Positions 46,526 through 54,606 of a stretch of 64,000 nt of DNA are shown one piece after another. Position 1 is the first letter of the stretch, and each line of letters starts with the position of its first letter. A program made the position numbers and the translations under genes. Source of the stretch: Pedomonas mirosovicensis (GTDB lineage Bacteria > Pseudomonadota > Alphaproteobacteria > Sphingomonadales > Sphingomonadaceae); the NCBI RefSeq assembly GCF_022569295.1, contig NZ_JAKFIA010000002.1, positions 694,001 through 758,000 on the forward strand, written 5' to 3'. The notes under the pieces are model-generated. The model was given only the letters and a program-made list of their open reading frames with translations. It was not told where the DNA came from and made no database searches.

Positions 46526-46810
46526 TTATGAACTCGCAAACGTGCTGCGCGTCAGGTAGTCCGCTGCCAGAAACACGAACAGGATTGCTGCCCAGGCGAA
46601 GGCGGAGAAGCCGGCGAGACGCTCGGTTCCGCGATCCTTGCGTAGGTCCATGAAGAACCAGAGGATGAGGCCGGCTTTCGTCAGGGCGATGCCATAGCTG
46701 ACGAAGGGCGCGGCCGGGCCGAGCCCGAGGAGAGTGGCGGCGATGGTGAGGCTGAGCAGCGCCATGAGGGCAGCCCAGACGATCAGCAACCGGCCTGTGG
46801 CGCGGGTCAT
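46526..46810 (-). CDS. ctaF: Cytochrome c oxidase subunit IV (CtaF-type, caa3 oxidase)
   Basis: 94 residues with three membrane helices (about 5-25, 35-55 and 66-86); ends ADYLTRSTF. Small COX4/CyoD-type accessory subunit that helps copper-site assembly. Its ATG overlaps the ctaE stop (46807-46810), and it is the last gene of the act-cta operon. A longer frame upstream is only the antisense of ctaE. Confidence 0.85.
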   Translation of the reverse strand: MTRATGRLLIVWAALMALLSLTIAATLLGLGPAAPFVSYGIALTKAGLILWFFMDLRKDRGTERLAGFSAFAWAAILFVFLAADYLTRSTFASS

Positions 46811-47457
46811 GAAGGCCTCGCTAAATAAAGGGTTGGATAGAGAAATATCCACACGACATCGACTAAGTGCCAGTAAAGGGCGATGTTGCCGACGACGACG
46901 GCGTTGCGATCGGCCTGCGCCAGCCGGCTTGCCGCTGCAAAGCCAAGCAGCGCGAGGCCGCCGATGACGTGGAGCGCGTGCAGCCCCGTCGCCGCAAAAT
47001 ACAGGTTCATGAAGAGCGCATGGACCAGGCTTTCGAGATGCGCCCCGGCAAGACCCGGCACCAGGCCGTCGCGGTATTCGAGGGTGTATTCCAGTCCCTT
47101 CACGGCAAGGAAAGCGATGCCGAGAAGCATGGCTCCGCGCAGCTGCCATGCCGCCAGCCGGGCTTGGCCTGAGCGTACCGCCTCGACGGCGAGGGCGACC
47201 AGCAGGCTGGAGGTCAGAAGTATGGCCGTGTTGAGGCCGCCCAGCCAGAGGTGCAGTTGAGCCGCTGCCCGCCCATAGTCGACCGGGTGCAGGAGCCTGA
47301 TTGCAAGAGCTCCGCCAAGCAGGCCGCCGAACAGCATAACTTCGCTTGCAAGAAAGACGAGCATGCCGAGCCGGTCCGCCTCGTGCTGGCGGGCTGTGTC
47401 GTGGAAGGGACCATGGAGGCGGTTCTCTGTGGTCGCCGTTTCTTCCTCATGCGCCAT
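46807..47457 (-). CDS. ctaE: Cytochrome c oxidase subunit III
   Basis: 216 residues from the ATG at 47457 (MAHEEE), which overlaps the ctaD end by 11 bp. Five membrane helices, typical of the shorter caa3-type subunit [23 protein letters not shown] at the start and [13 protein letters not shown] with [20 protein letters not shown] at the end. The conserved Glu in the second helix ([10 protein letters not shown]) is present. Supports proton uptake and stability of the oxidase. Confidence 0.93.
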   Translation of the reverse strand: MAHEEETATTENRLHGPFHDTARQHEADRLGMLVFLASEVMLFGGLLGGALAIRLLHPVDYGRAAAQLHLWLGGLNTAILLTSSLLVALAVEAVRSGQARLAAWQLRGAMLLGIAFLAVKGLEYTLEYRDGLVPGLAGAHLESLVHALFMNLYFAATGLHALHVIGGLALLGFAAASRLAQADRNAVVVGNIALYWHLVDVVWIFLYPTLYLARPS

Positions 47458-49089
47458 CCTTCGTCTCCTGCAGCGGATAGGCGTAAGGGCCGCTGTCAAC
47501 GATGGGCGGCTCATCGAAATTATGCTGGGGCGGCGGCGAGGGTGTTGTCCATTCAAGACCCGTCGCGCCCCACGGGTTCGGCCCAGCGGGCTTGCCGTAG
47601 CGCAGCGAGCGGAAGAGATAGAAGGCGGGCAGAAGATAGCCGAGCGCCAGCAGTGAGGCCCCGGCTGACGAGAGCACATGCAGCGCCTGGAATTCCGGCG
47701 CGTAGACATGATAGCGGCGCGGCATGCCCTCATAGCCCAGCAGGAACTGCGGGAAGAAGGTGAGGTTAAAGCCGCCAAAGACGAACAGGGCGGCGACGCG
47801 CGCCCAGATGTCGTTGTAGAGCCGCCCGGTGATCTTCGGCCACCAGTAATGGAGCGCACCGAAGAAGGCGCTGACCGTCCCGCCGACCATGATGTAATGG
47901 AAATGGGCGACGACAAAATAGGTGTCGTGGACGTGAACGTCGATGGCGAGCATCGCGACCATAAGGCCGGTCAGCCCGCCGATGACGAACAGGCCGATAA
48001 AGCCCATCGCGAACAGGAACGGCGCATCGAGCGAGATGTCGCCTTTGTAAAGCGTCACCGTCCAGTTGTAGACCTTGATCCCCGACGGCACGGCGACCGC
48101 GATCGAGAGAAACGAGAAGATCGCGCTGGCATAAAGGGACTGGCCTGCGACGAACATGTGATGCCCCCAGACGAGAAAGCCGATGACGGCGATCGCGATC
48201 GAGGAATAGGCGATGAACCAGTAGCCGAAGACCCGCTTGTGGGCGGCCGAGGTGATGAGTTCGCTCACGACGCCGAGGGCGGGAAGCACCATGATGTAGA
48301 CGGCTGGGTGGCTGTAGAACCAGAACAGGTTTTGGAAGAGCAGGGGATCGCCGCCGAGGCGGGGGTCGAAGATGCCGATGCCAAAGAGCCGCTCCAGCGC
48401 GACGAGGACGAGGGTGATCGCCAGCACGGGTGTAGCGAGGACGAGGATGAGTGCGGTTGCGTAATGTGACCACACGAAGAGCGGTAACCGGCCCCAGGTC
48501 ATCCCCGGCGCGCGCAGCTTGTGCACTGTGACAATGAAATTAAGGCCGGTCAGGATTGAGGAAATACCGCTCACAAATACCGCCGACATGGCTGCAACCA
48601 CATAGCCGTTGGCAAAAGCCGAGGAGAATGGCGTGTAAAAGGTCCACCCCGTATCGACGCCGCCCAGTACCACGACCATCAGGGTCACAAGGCCGCCTGC
48701 GAGGTAGATGTACCAGCTTGCCAGATTGAGGCGCGGGAAAGCCAGGTCGCGCGCGCCGATCATCAGCGGGATGAGGAAATTGCCGAAGGTGTTGGGAATG
48801 GACGGGATCAGGAAGAACCACACCATGACGATGCCGTGGAGCGAGAAGGCGCGGTTATAGCCGTCGTCCGTCATCAGGTCGGCGGCGGGCGTCATCAGGT
48901 CGAGCCGCATCAGCGCCGCCGCCGCGCCGCCCAGGAAGAAAAAAAGGTGATCGATAAAATATAAAGAATGGCGATGCGCTTGTGGTCAGTGGTGAGCAGC
49001 CAGGACCGAAGGCTTATGCCTGCCCGCAGGTAGCTCACCTGCTCGGCCTTGGTGTCCGGAATGACGTCCTGAGCAGTGCGGGCCTTCAT
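47447..49089 (-). CDS. ctaD: Cytochrome c oxidase subunit I (caa3 type; single-base frameshift)
   Basis: About 547 residues once a T is restored. The N-terminus ([37 protein letters not shown]) is in the first frame from 49089. The rest, from [14 protein letters not shown] onward, is in the next, because a T7 run (plus A7, 48939-48945) is one base short. Heme-copper oxidase hallmarks follow: [17 protein letters not shown] (heme a ligand), [20 protein letters not shown] (CuB His and cross-linked Tyr) and [17 protein letters not shown] (heme a3 ligands). Start overlaps ctaC stop. Confidence 0.95.
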
Positions 49090-50024
49090 CTCTCAGCCCC
49101 TCCCAGGGATTTGATGTAGGCGCTCAGAAGCATTACCTCCTCCTCGCTGAGGACATTGGCAAAGGTCGGCATGATCGGCCGGTAACCGGCGGCGACGTCC
49201 CGGTTCGGGAGCAGGATGCTGTCGTGGATGTACTGCTCGTCGGCAAGGATCACCCGGCCGTCGGAAAGCGGGACCGGTGAGCCGTAAAGGCCGGCAAGCG
49301 AGGGTGCGTGCACGCTTGAGCCTGGCGTGTGGCAGCCGCTGCACCCGAAGCGACGGAACAGGGTTTCTCCCTGCGCTGCCAGGTCGCGGCTGGCGCCGGT
49401 CGTCTCGAGCCACTCAGAATAATCGGCTTGGCTGAGCGCAACGAAGCGCCCGATCATCCGGCTATGCTCCGCGCCGCAATATTCGGCGCAGCGCAAGGGG
49501 TAGACGCCGGGGCGAGTCGCCTCGAACCACATGCTCGTATAGCGTCCGGGCAGGACGTCCTGCTTGATGCGAAGCGCCGGGATGTAGAGGCTATGGATCA
49601 CGTCTTGCGACGTCATGATGAGGCGGACCGAGGTGCCCACTGGCACGTGCAACTCATCAATTTCCCGTGCTCCGGACGGATGTTGGAATTTCCACATCCA
49701 TTGCTTGCCGACGACGTTGATGACGAAGCTGTCCTCGGGCGGACGGCGGAGTTGGGAGAAGAGGAAGGTCGACCAGACGAAGAAGCCGATGATGAGGAGG
49801 AAAGGGATGATCGACCAGGAGACTTCCAGCCATATGTTGCGATCGAACTTGTGGGTTCGGTCGGCACGCCGGCCGTTGCGGTAGCGCACGGCGAAGACGA
49901 CCAGCAGCAGGAAGACGGGCGCGGACAGGGCGAATACCAACGCGCCGAAGCTGCCGATCAGAAGGTCGACTTCCCCGGCGTGAGCGGATGCCTGAACCGG
50001 CCAGAGGTCGACTGAGTGGCTCAT
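49086..50024 (-). CDS. ctaC: Cytochrome c oxidase subunit II with fused cytochrome c (caa3 type)
   Basis: 312 residues. Two membrane helices (about 23-47 and 70-92), then the CuA cupredoxin domain with WMWKFQHP, SQDVIHSLYIPAL and the CuA ligands CAEYCGAEHSRM. The C-terminal part (from about 215) is a class I cytochrome c with FGCSGCH and a distal Met in YRPIMPTF. This fused arrangement marks a caa3-type oxidase that takes electrons directly from a partner complex, here probably alternative complex III. Overlaps its neighbours by 4 bp. Confidence 0.96.
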   Translation of the reverse strand: MSHSVDLWPVQASAHAGEVDLLIGSFGALVFALSAPVFLLLVVFAVRYRNGRRADRTHKFDRNIWLEVSWSIIPFLLIIGFFVWSTFLFSQLRRPPEDSFVINVVGKQWMWKFQHPSGAREIDELHVPVGTSVRLIMTSQDVIHSLYIPALRIKQDVLPGRYTSMWFEATRPGVYPLRCAEYCGAEHSRMIGRFVALSQADYSEWLETTGASRDLAAQGETLFRRFGCSGCHTPGSSVHAPSLAGLYGSPVPLSDGRVILADEQYIHDSILLPNRDVAAGYRPIMPTFANVLSEEEVMLLSAYIKSLGGAER

Positions 50025-50794
50025 GCGCGCCGCCTCGCGAGTTTGAGAAGAAGGCAGGCGAGGAGGAGGACGGTGGTAAGGCCCGCAATGCGGACCGCGC
50101 GCTCGATCGCGAGCGTATAGCGGCCCGTCTCAGGGTCGAAATGATAGCAGAGGAGGATCAGACGATCGACGAGGCCGCCGGTGCGGCCTTCTCTCGCGTC
50201 GGCGACGGCCTTTTCGATGACGGCCGGCTCGGGGTCGAGGCCGTAGATCCAGCGAACGAGCCGTCCGTCCGCGGTCAGCATCGCACTGGCAGCGACATGG
50301 GCATATTGGCCGATGCGGGGGTCGAAGGCGTAGCGGTAGCCGAGCGCATCCATCGTGCCGCGGACTGATGTGGCCGGGCCGACCAGCGCCGCCTGGAACG
50401 GCGCGGCCTTGCCGTCCCGCTCGTCTCGCAGCCGGGCAAGGTTAGCTGCCGCATCCTCTGGCATTTCGGCCGGGTCGATCCCGAAGGCAAGCAGGGTAAC
50501 ATCAGCGCCGGGCCTGTAGCGCTGCCCTTCGGCGGCCTCGGCGAGGCGAGCGAGGGTGATGCCGCAAAAGTTCGGGCAAGTATGAAGAACGGGGATGAGG
50601 AGGATCGGCTTGCCAGCGCCCAATGCGCGCAGCGTTGTTGCCTTGCCTTCTGCATCGCGCAGCGGCAGATCAAGCGGCACGCGGGCACCGGGGCGCTCAA
50701 TGATCTGCGCCACATCGAACGGATCGAACGGCCCTTCCGCCCGAGCCATCACGGGCAAAAGCGTTGCGAAGAGGAGAAGCGCCACCCGGATCAT
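50021..50794 (-). CDS. SCO1/SenC family copper chaperone
   Basis: 257 residues. Signal peptide or anchor at the N-terminus (to ARAEG) and a thioredoxin fold with the copper-binding CPNFC (Cys73, Cys77) and GQYAHVAASAMLT (His). A C-terminal hydrophobic segment (LTTVLLLACLLLKLA) is unusual for SCO and suggests a second anchor. Delivers copper to CuA of the oxidase. Start overlaps the stop of the upstream small gene, and its stop overlaps the ctaC start (both ATGA). Confidence 0.92.
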   Translation of the reverse strand: MIRVALLLFATLLPVMARAEGPFDPFDVAQIIERPGARVPLDLPLRDAEGKATTLRALGAGKPILLIPVLHTCPNFCGITLARLAEAAEGQRYRPGADVTLLAFGIDPAEMPEDAAANLARLRDERDGKAAPFQAALVGPATSVRGTMDALGYRYAFDPRIGQYAHVAASAMLTADGRLVRWIYGLDPEPAVIEKAVADAREGRTGGLVDRLILLCYHFDPETGRYTLAIERAVRIAGLTTVLLLACLLLKLARRRA

Positions 50795-51252
50795 CGCGCG
50801 CTCTCCGCATGGGCCTTGGCCGTCGCGGCAGGGCCGGGCGGCGGGGTGGCATCGCGCCAGCCTTCGGACGCGACCGCCTGCATGGCATCCTCGATTGAGG
50901 CGGGCGGCGCGCCCGGCTGCCGCCCTGTATAGCCCCGCAGCCGGGCCTTGGCTGGCGCCTCGAGGGCCAGTCGGTCGGCGAGGGGGGCGGTCTCCAGCCG
51001 GGGCGGCGGCGGCGAGACGCGTGCCAGGATTGGTGTTTGTCGCCCGGCCTCCGTCCCTTTGGAGAGCAGGAGAAGACCAGCGATCGCAGCGCCGCTGATC
51101 CCTAAACAGACATACAGGAGGAGGAGTGCTTTGCCGACGCCGCTGGCCGGAACGTCGGTTGGCTCGAAGCCGCGCTCGCGCACGTCCTTCGGGACCGCTT
51201 CCGCCTTATCTGCGCGCTGGGCTTTCGTACCTGGCTGCTTTTTGCGGATCAT
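50791..51252 (-). CDS. Single-pass membrane protein of the act-cta operon, function unknown
   Basis: 153 residues: a basic cytosolic N-terminus (about 38), one membrane helix (GKALLLLYVCLGISGAAIAG) and a proline/alanine-rich periplasmic tail. No motif found. Its place between actF and the SCO gene, with 4-bp overlaps on both sides, implies a structural or assembly role in the ACIII/caa3 complex; it might be a divergent small subunit. Confidence 0.7.
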   Translation of the reverse strand: MIRKKQPGTKAQRADKAEAVPKDVRERGFEPTDVPASGVGKALLLLYVCLGISGAAIAGLLLLSKGTEAGRQTPILARVSPPPPRLETAPLADRLALEAPAKARLRGYTGRQPGAPPASIEDAMQAVASEGWRDATPPPGPAATAKAHAESAR

Positions 51253-52256
51253 GTGGGCGCCTCCCGGCGGCGGAGAAGCTGAATTACCCCGAGGATCGCA
51301 AGGCCGAGAACGGCGGCAAGATAGGCAAGAACGGCGATTGCCCCGCGCCCCGGCAGCGCGAACCAGGCCATCTCCAGCACCTTGCCGCCGACCGTGGCCG
51401 CTGCGAGGGTGAAGAGCCAGCGGCTGTTCGCCCGGAACGCGGAAAACAGGAGTGCGGCGGTCGTGCTCCCACCGATCAGGGCGACCAGCCAGAGGGTGAG
51501 CGGCCAGGAGGCCTGCTTCCGCGCCTGATACCAGGCGACCGCATCGGGCAGGTTGCCTGACCAGATGATGAAATAGGGCATGAACTGGAAATAGATCCAG
51601 AGCAGCATGAGGGTGAGGAACAGTCCGCCGAGCACCCCAGGGCGCTCCGCCGGTCCTCTGGCCAGCCGGACGAGCAGGAGGGCCGCAAAGCCGATCACCA
51701 CTTCTATCGAGAGGACTTGCAGCCCGAAACCCGATGAGGCGAAGCTAGGGTCGAGCGACATCAGCCAGTCAGTCGCGGCCATCGTGGCCAGCAGCGTGAA
51801 GAGAATAAGGCCTGCGGCCGCCGCACCAGCGGAGGGACGTCGGCCGACATGAAGCCGGACCATCCAGAACAAGAAGGCGAAGTAGAGAGCCGTGCGCGCG
51901 GCGAAGAACAGCGGCTGGAGCCATAAGGCGTGGAAGGCGCTCGCCCCGCCGTCCCAGTGGTAGATGAAAGGAATGCCGAAGAGCACGGGCACAAAGGCGG
52001 CAGCGGCGGGGAAGAGAAGGGCGGTTGCCGCTTCGCACGGGACGCGCAGATCCCGCTCCCATGCGCCCGGGATAAGGCGCATCAGCATAAGAAAGAAAAC
52101 CGCGCTCGCCGGAACCGACTGGAAGAGGACGGCAGCCCCGAGCCAGCCGGTCAGCGCATCCTCGGGCGCAGGAAGCGCTGCGGCGAGCGCGGCAGCGCAG
52201 AAGGCGACGGCGAGGAGAAAGGTGGGCCCGGCCGGCCTTGCAAGATCAATCCGCAT
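51249..52256 (-). CDS. actF: Alternative complex III subunit ActF
   Basis: 335 residues with about ten hydrophobic helices. The segment FNSF-like motif reads YHWDGGASAFHALWLQPLFF (about 107-126); LLWIYFQFMPYFIIWSGNLP is a hallmark of ActF/NrfD-like ACIII subunits. Together with ActC it forms the quinol-oxidising membrane core. Coupled to actE by an 11-bp overlap. Confidence 0.9.
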   Translation of the reverse strand: MRIDLARPAGPTFLLAVAFCAAALAAALPAPEDALTGWLGAAVLFQSVPASAVFFLMLMRLIPGAWERDLRVPCEAATALLFPAAAAFVPVLFGIPFIYHWDGGASAFHALWLQPLFFAARTALYFAFLFWMVRLHVGRRPSAGAAAAGLILFTLLATMAATDWLMSLDPSFASSGFGLQVLSIEVVIGFAALLLVRLARGPAERPGVLGGLFLTLMLLWIYFQFMPYFIIWSGNLPDAVAWYQARKQASWPLTLWLVALIGGSTTAALLFSAFRANSRWLFTLAAATVGGKVLEMAWFALPGRGAIAVLAYLAAVLGLAILGVIQLLRRREAPT

Positions 52257-52746
52257 CGCCGCCCTCCGTTACTTGTCGTCTGGCCTGGCTCACCTGCAGC
52301 GCGCGGATGTAGGCGGCGATCGCCCAGCGGTCGGGGGGCGAGACGCGGTCCGCATAGGAATACATGATGCCGTAGCCCTGCGTGATCACTTCATAAAAGT
52401 GGGCTGCGGGCACGGCCCTCAGACGCGGCTCGTGGAAGCTGGGCGGATGCGGAAAGCCCTGCCCCGGCACCACGCCGTTCCCCGAGCCATCATAAGCGTG
52501 GCAAACGGCGCAATAGATGTTGAACCGCTCCCGCCCACGCTCGAGGAGCGCAAGGCTCATCGGTGGTCTCTGCGCCGCCTGAGCTCGGACAGGTGCGCCC
52601 TGATCGATCGTGCCGGGCGGAGGCGATTGCATCACCATGCCGTCCGGCAGCAAGGCAGACGCCTCATAGGGATCGGCGCGCGGCTGCTGCACCATGTTGC
52701 CGTCGCAAGCCCCAAGGAGGAGAAGAATTGCCCCCACGCGCATCAC
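52246..52746 (-). CDS. actE: Alternative complex III cytochrome c subunit ActE
   Basis: 166 residues; lipobox LLGAC anchors it in the membrane. One class I cytochrome c domain: ERGRERFNIYCAVCHAYDGSG with heme motif CAVCH, and GYGIMYSYADRV supplying the distal Met. Passes electrons from ActA/ActB to the cytochrome domain of CtaC. Stop and start overlap neighbours. Confidence 0.93.
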   Translation of the reverse strand: MMRVGAILLLLGACDGNMVQQPRADPYEASALLPDGMVMQSPPPGTIDQGAPVRAQAAQRPPMSLALLERGRERFNIYCAVCHAYDGSGNGVVPGQGFPHPPSFHEPRLRAVPAAHFYEVITQGYGIMYSYADRVSPPDRWAIAAYIRALQVSQARRQVTEGGDAD

Positions 52747-53288
52747 GGTCCGTGCCTCTCGAATACTTCGGTCAGCGTCGCCGGGCTCAGCTGTTCGAGC
52801 GCGGCTCGCGCCCTCTCCCGGTCCGTGCCGGGTCCCGCCATGATCGCGAGGAAGAAGCGGTCGTCGGACGCAAGATGAAAACGCGGGTTATCGAACAGCG
52901 GATGGTGGAGGCGCGGTAGACCATTTCGCCGGAGCATGGAGGCGACCGCCGCGATCACCGCACACAGCACCATCGTCTCGAACGAGATCAACATGAAGGC
53001 CTGAGGCGGGACTAGCGGCCGGCCGCCGATGTCGAGCGGAAAATCGAGATTGACGCCGACCTGGAGGAAAAAACCGGCCACGAATCCGAAGATACCGCCC
53101 GCCAGGGTTGCGCGTGGCACGCCCTGGTCATGAAAGCCCAATGTTTCCGCAAGACCTTCGATCGGAAAAGGCGTAAAGGCCTCGACATTGTCAAACCCCG
53201 CCGCCCGCAGTTGCCGTGCGCCGTCGAGCAACGCCTCGGCTCGCGAAAATTCGGCGAGGACCGCATAGAGGCGCTTGCCCTTAGCCAT
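52743..53288 (-). CDS. actD: Alternative complex III subunit ActD (DUF3341)
   Basis: 181 residues: an N-terminal cytosolic domain (YAVLAEFSRAEALLDGARQL with FTPFPIEGLAETLG), then two membrane helices (about 80-100 and 117-137) and a short tail. This is the DUF3341 layout of ActD, a structural membrane subunit. Overlaps actC and actE by 4-8 bp. Confidence 0.93.
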   Translation of the reverse strand: MAKGKRLYAVLAEFSRAEALLDGARQLRAAGFDNVEAFTPFPIEGLAETLGFHDQGVPRATLAGGIFGFVAGFFLQVGVNLDFPLDIGGRPLVPPQAFMLISFETMVLCAVIAAVASMLRRNGLPRLHHPLFDNPRFHLASDDRFFLAIMAGPGTDRERARAALEQLSPATLTEVFERHGP

Positions 53289-54606
53289 GGCGCGCCTCCT
53301 CCGCTTTTTCTGCCTTTACTTCGAATGCCGAGATCACCGGCAGGAACCGCACGAACAACAGGAAAAGCGCGAGGAAGAGGCCGATAAGGCCCGCATAGAG
53401 CGCCCAGTCCCAGAAGGTCGCGTGGTAATAGCCGACCGAGGATTCCAGCCAGTCCCGATAAAGGCTCGTCACCAGCAGCATGTAGCGCTCCAGCCACATG
53501 CCAGCCGCCACGCAAAGACCGATGGCGAAAAGCGGCAGTGGGCTGCGCCGCACACCTTTCAGCCAGAGGAACTGGAGCGGGATGAAATTGAAGATTATCG
53601 CGCCCCAGTAGCTCCAGGCATAGGGGCCGCTCACGCGGTCGAGGAGCGTTTCAAACTCCGGACCGCCCGCATAGGCGCTCGTGAAGGCCTCTGCCACATA
53701 GCCATAGGCGGTCATGAAGCCGGTAGCGAGCATAAGGCGGCCGAGCATATCGAGATGCCAGGGGGTGACGAGATCCTTCAGTCCTAGCATGGAGCGCAGG
53801 CCGACCGCGATCATCGAGACGACCGCAAAACCCGAGAAGGCAGCACCGAGCACGAAATAAGGCGGGAAGACGGTCGAATTCCATCCTGGGATTGGCCCGG
53901 CGGCGAACAGCAGCGAGATTTCCGAATGGACTGAGACGACCAGCGGCACTGCGATGGCCGCGATCAGCCGGTAGGCCTGACGCCACCGCGCCCAATGTGA
54001 TGCGCTGCCCCGCCAGCCAAGCGCAAACAGACCGAAGAAAACCTGCCAACGCCGTTTCCTTGCCCGGTCTCGCGCAGTGGCGAGGTCTGGGATGATGCCG
54101 ATGTACCAGAAGAGAATGGAGACGATCAGGTAGGTCAGGACGGCAAAGAAATCCCAGGTCAGCGGGCTTCGGAACTGCGGCCAGATGTCCATTACGTTCG
54201 GATAGGGCGCCATCCAGTAGAAGAACCATGGTCGGCCGAGGTGGAAGATGGGGTAGAGCGCGCCGCAGGTGACCGCGAACAGCGTCATCGCTTCGGCGAA
54301 GCGGTTGAGGGTGTTGCGCCAGCTTTGGCCGAGAAGCAGCAGCATCGCAGAAATCAGTGTTCCCGCATGGCCAATGCCGAGCCACCAGACATAATTGGAA
54401 ATGGGAAAGCCCCAGCCGACGGGAATGTTGTTCCCCCAGATGCCAGGGCCGCGCAGGAAGAGAACCGCCAGCGAGACAACCAGCAGCACGAGCAGGAGGA
54501 GCGAGAAGAGGAACAGCATCCACCAGGTGCGCCGCGCCGGAAAATGCGGGGGGATGCTGACCACCTCGCGCGTAATTGCGCCGTAGGGAGGCGCGGCACT
54601 GCTCAT
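53281..54606 (-). CDS. actC: Alternative complex III membrane subunit ActC (NrfD/PsrC-like)
   Basis: 441 residues with about ten membrane helices. Features of ActC are GWGFPISNYVWWLGIGHAGT, WRNTLNRFAEAMTLFAVTCG and LGRPWFFYWMAPYPN, which lines the quinol site. It oxidises membrane quinol and may move protons. The TGA of actB overlaps its ATG. Confidence 0.95.
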   Translation of the reverse strand: MSSAAPPYGAITREVVSIPPHFPARRTWWMLFLFSLLLLVLLVVSLAVLFLRGPGIWGNNIPVGWGFPISNYVWWLGIGHAGTLISAMLLLLGQSWRNTLNRFAEAMTLFAVTCGALYPIFHLGRPWFFYWMAPYPNVMDIWPQFRSPLTWDFFAVLTYLIVSILFWYIGIIPDLATARDRARKRRWQVFFGLFALGWRGSASHWARWRQAYRLIAAIAVPLVVSVHSEISLLFAAGPIPGWNSTVFPPYFVLGAAFSGFAVVSMIAVGLRSMLGLKDLVTPWHLDMLGRLMLATGFMTAYGYVAEAFTSAYAGGPEFETLLDRVSGPYAWSYWGAIIFNFIPLQFLWLKGVRRSPLPLFAIGLCVAAGMWLERYMLLVTSLYRDWLESSVGYYHATFWDWALYAGLIGLFLALFLLFVRFLPVISAFEVKAEKAEEARHG

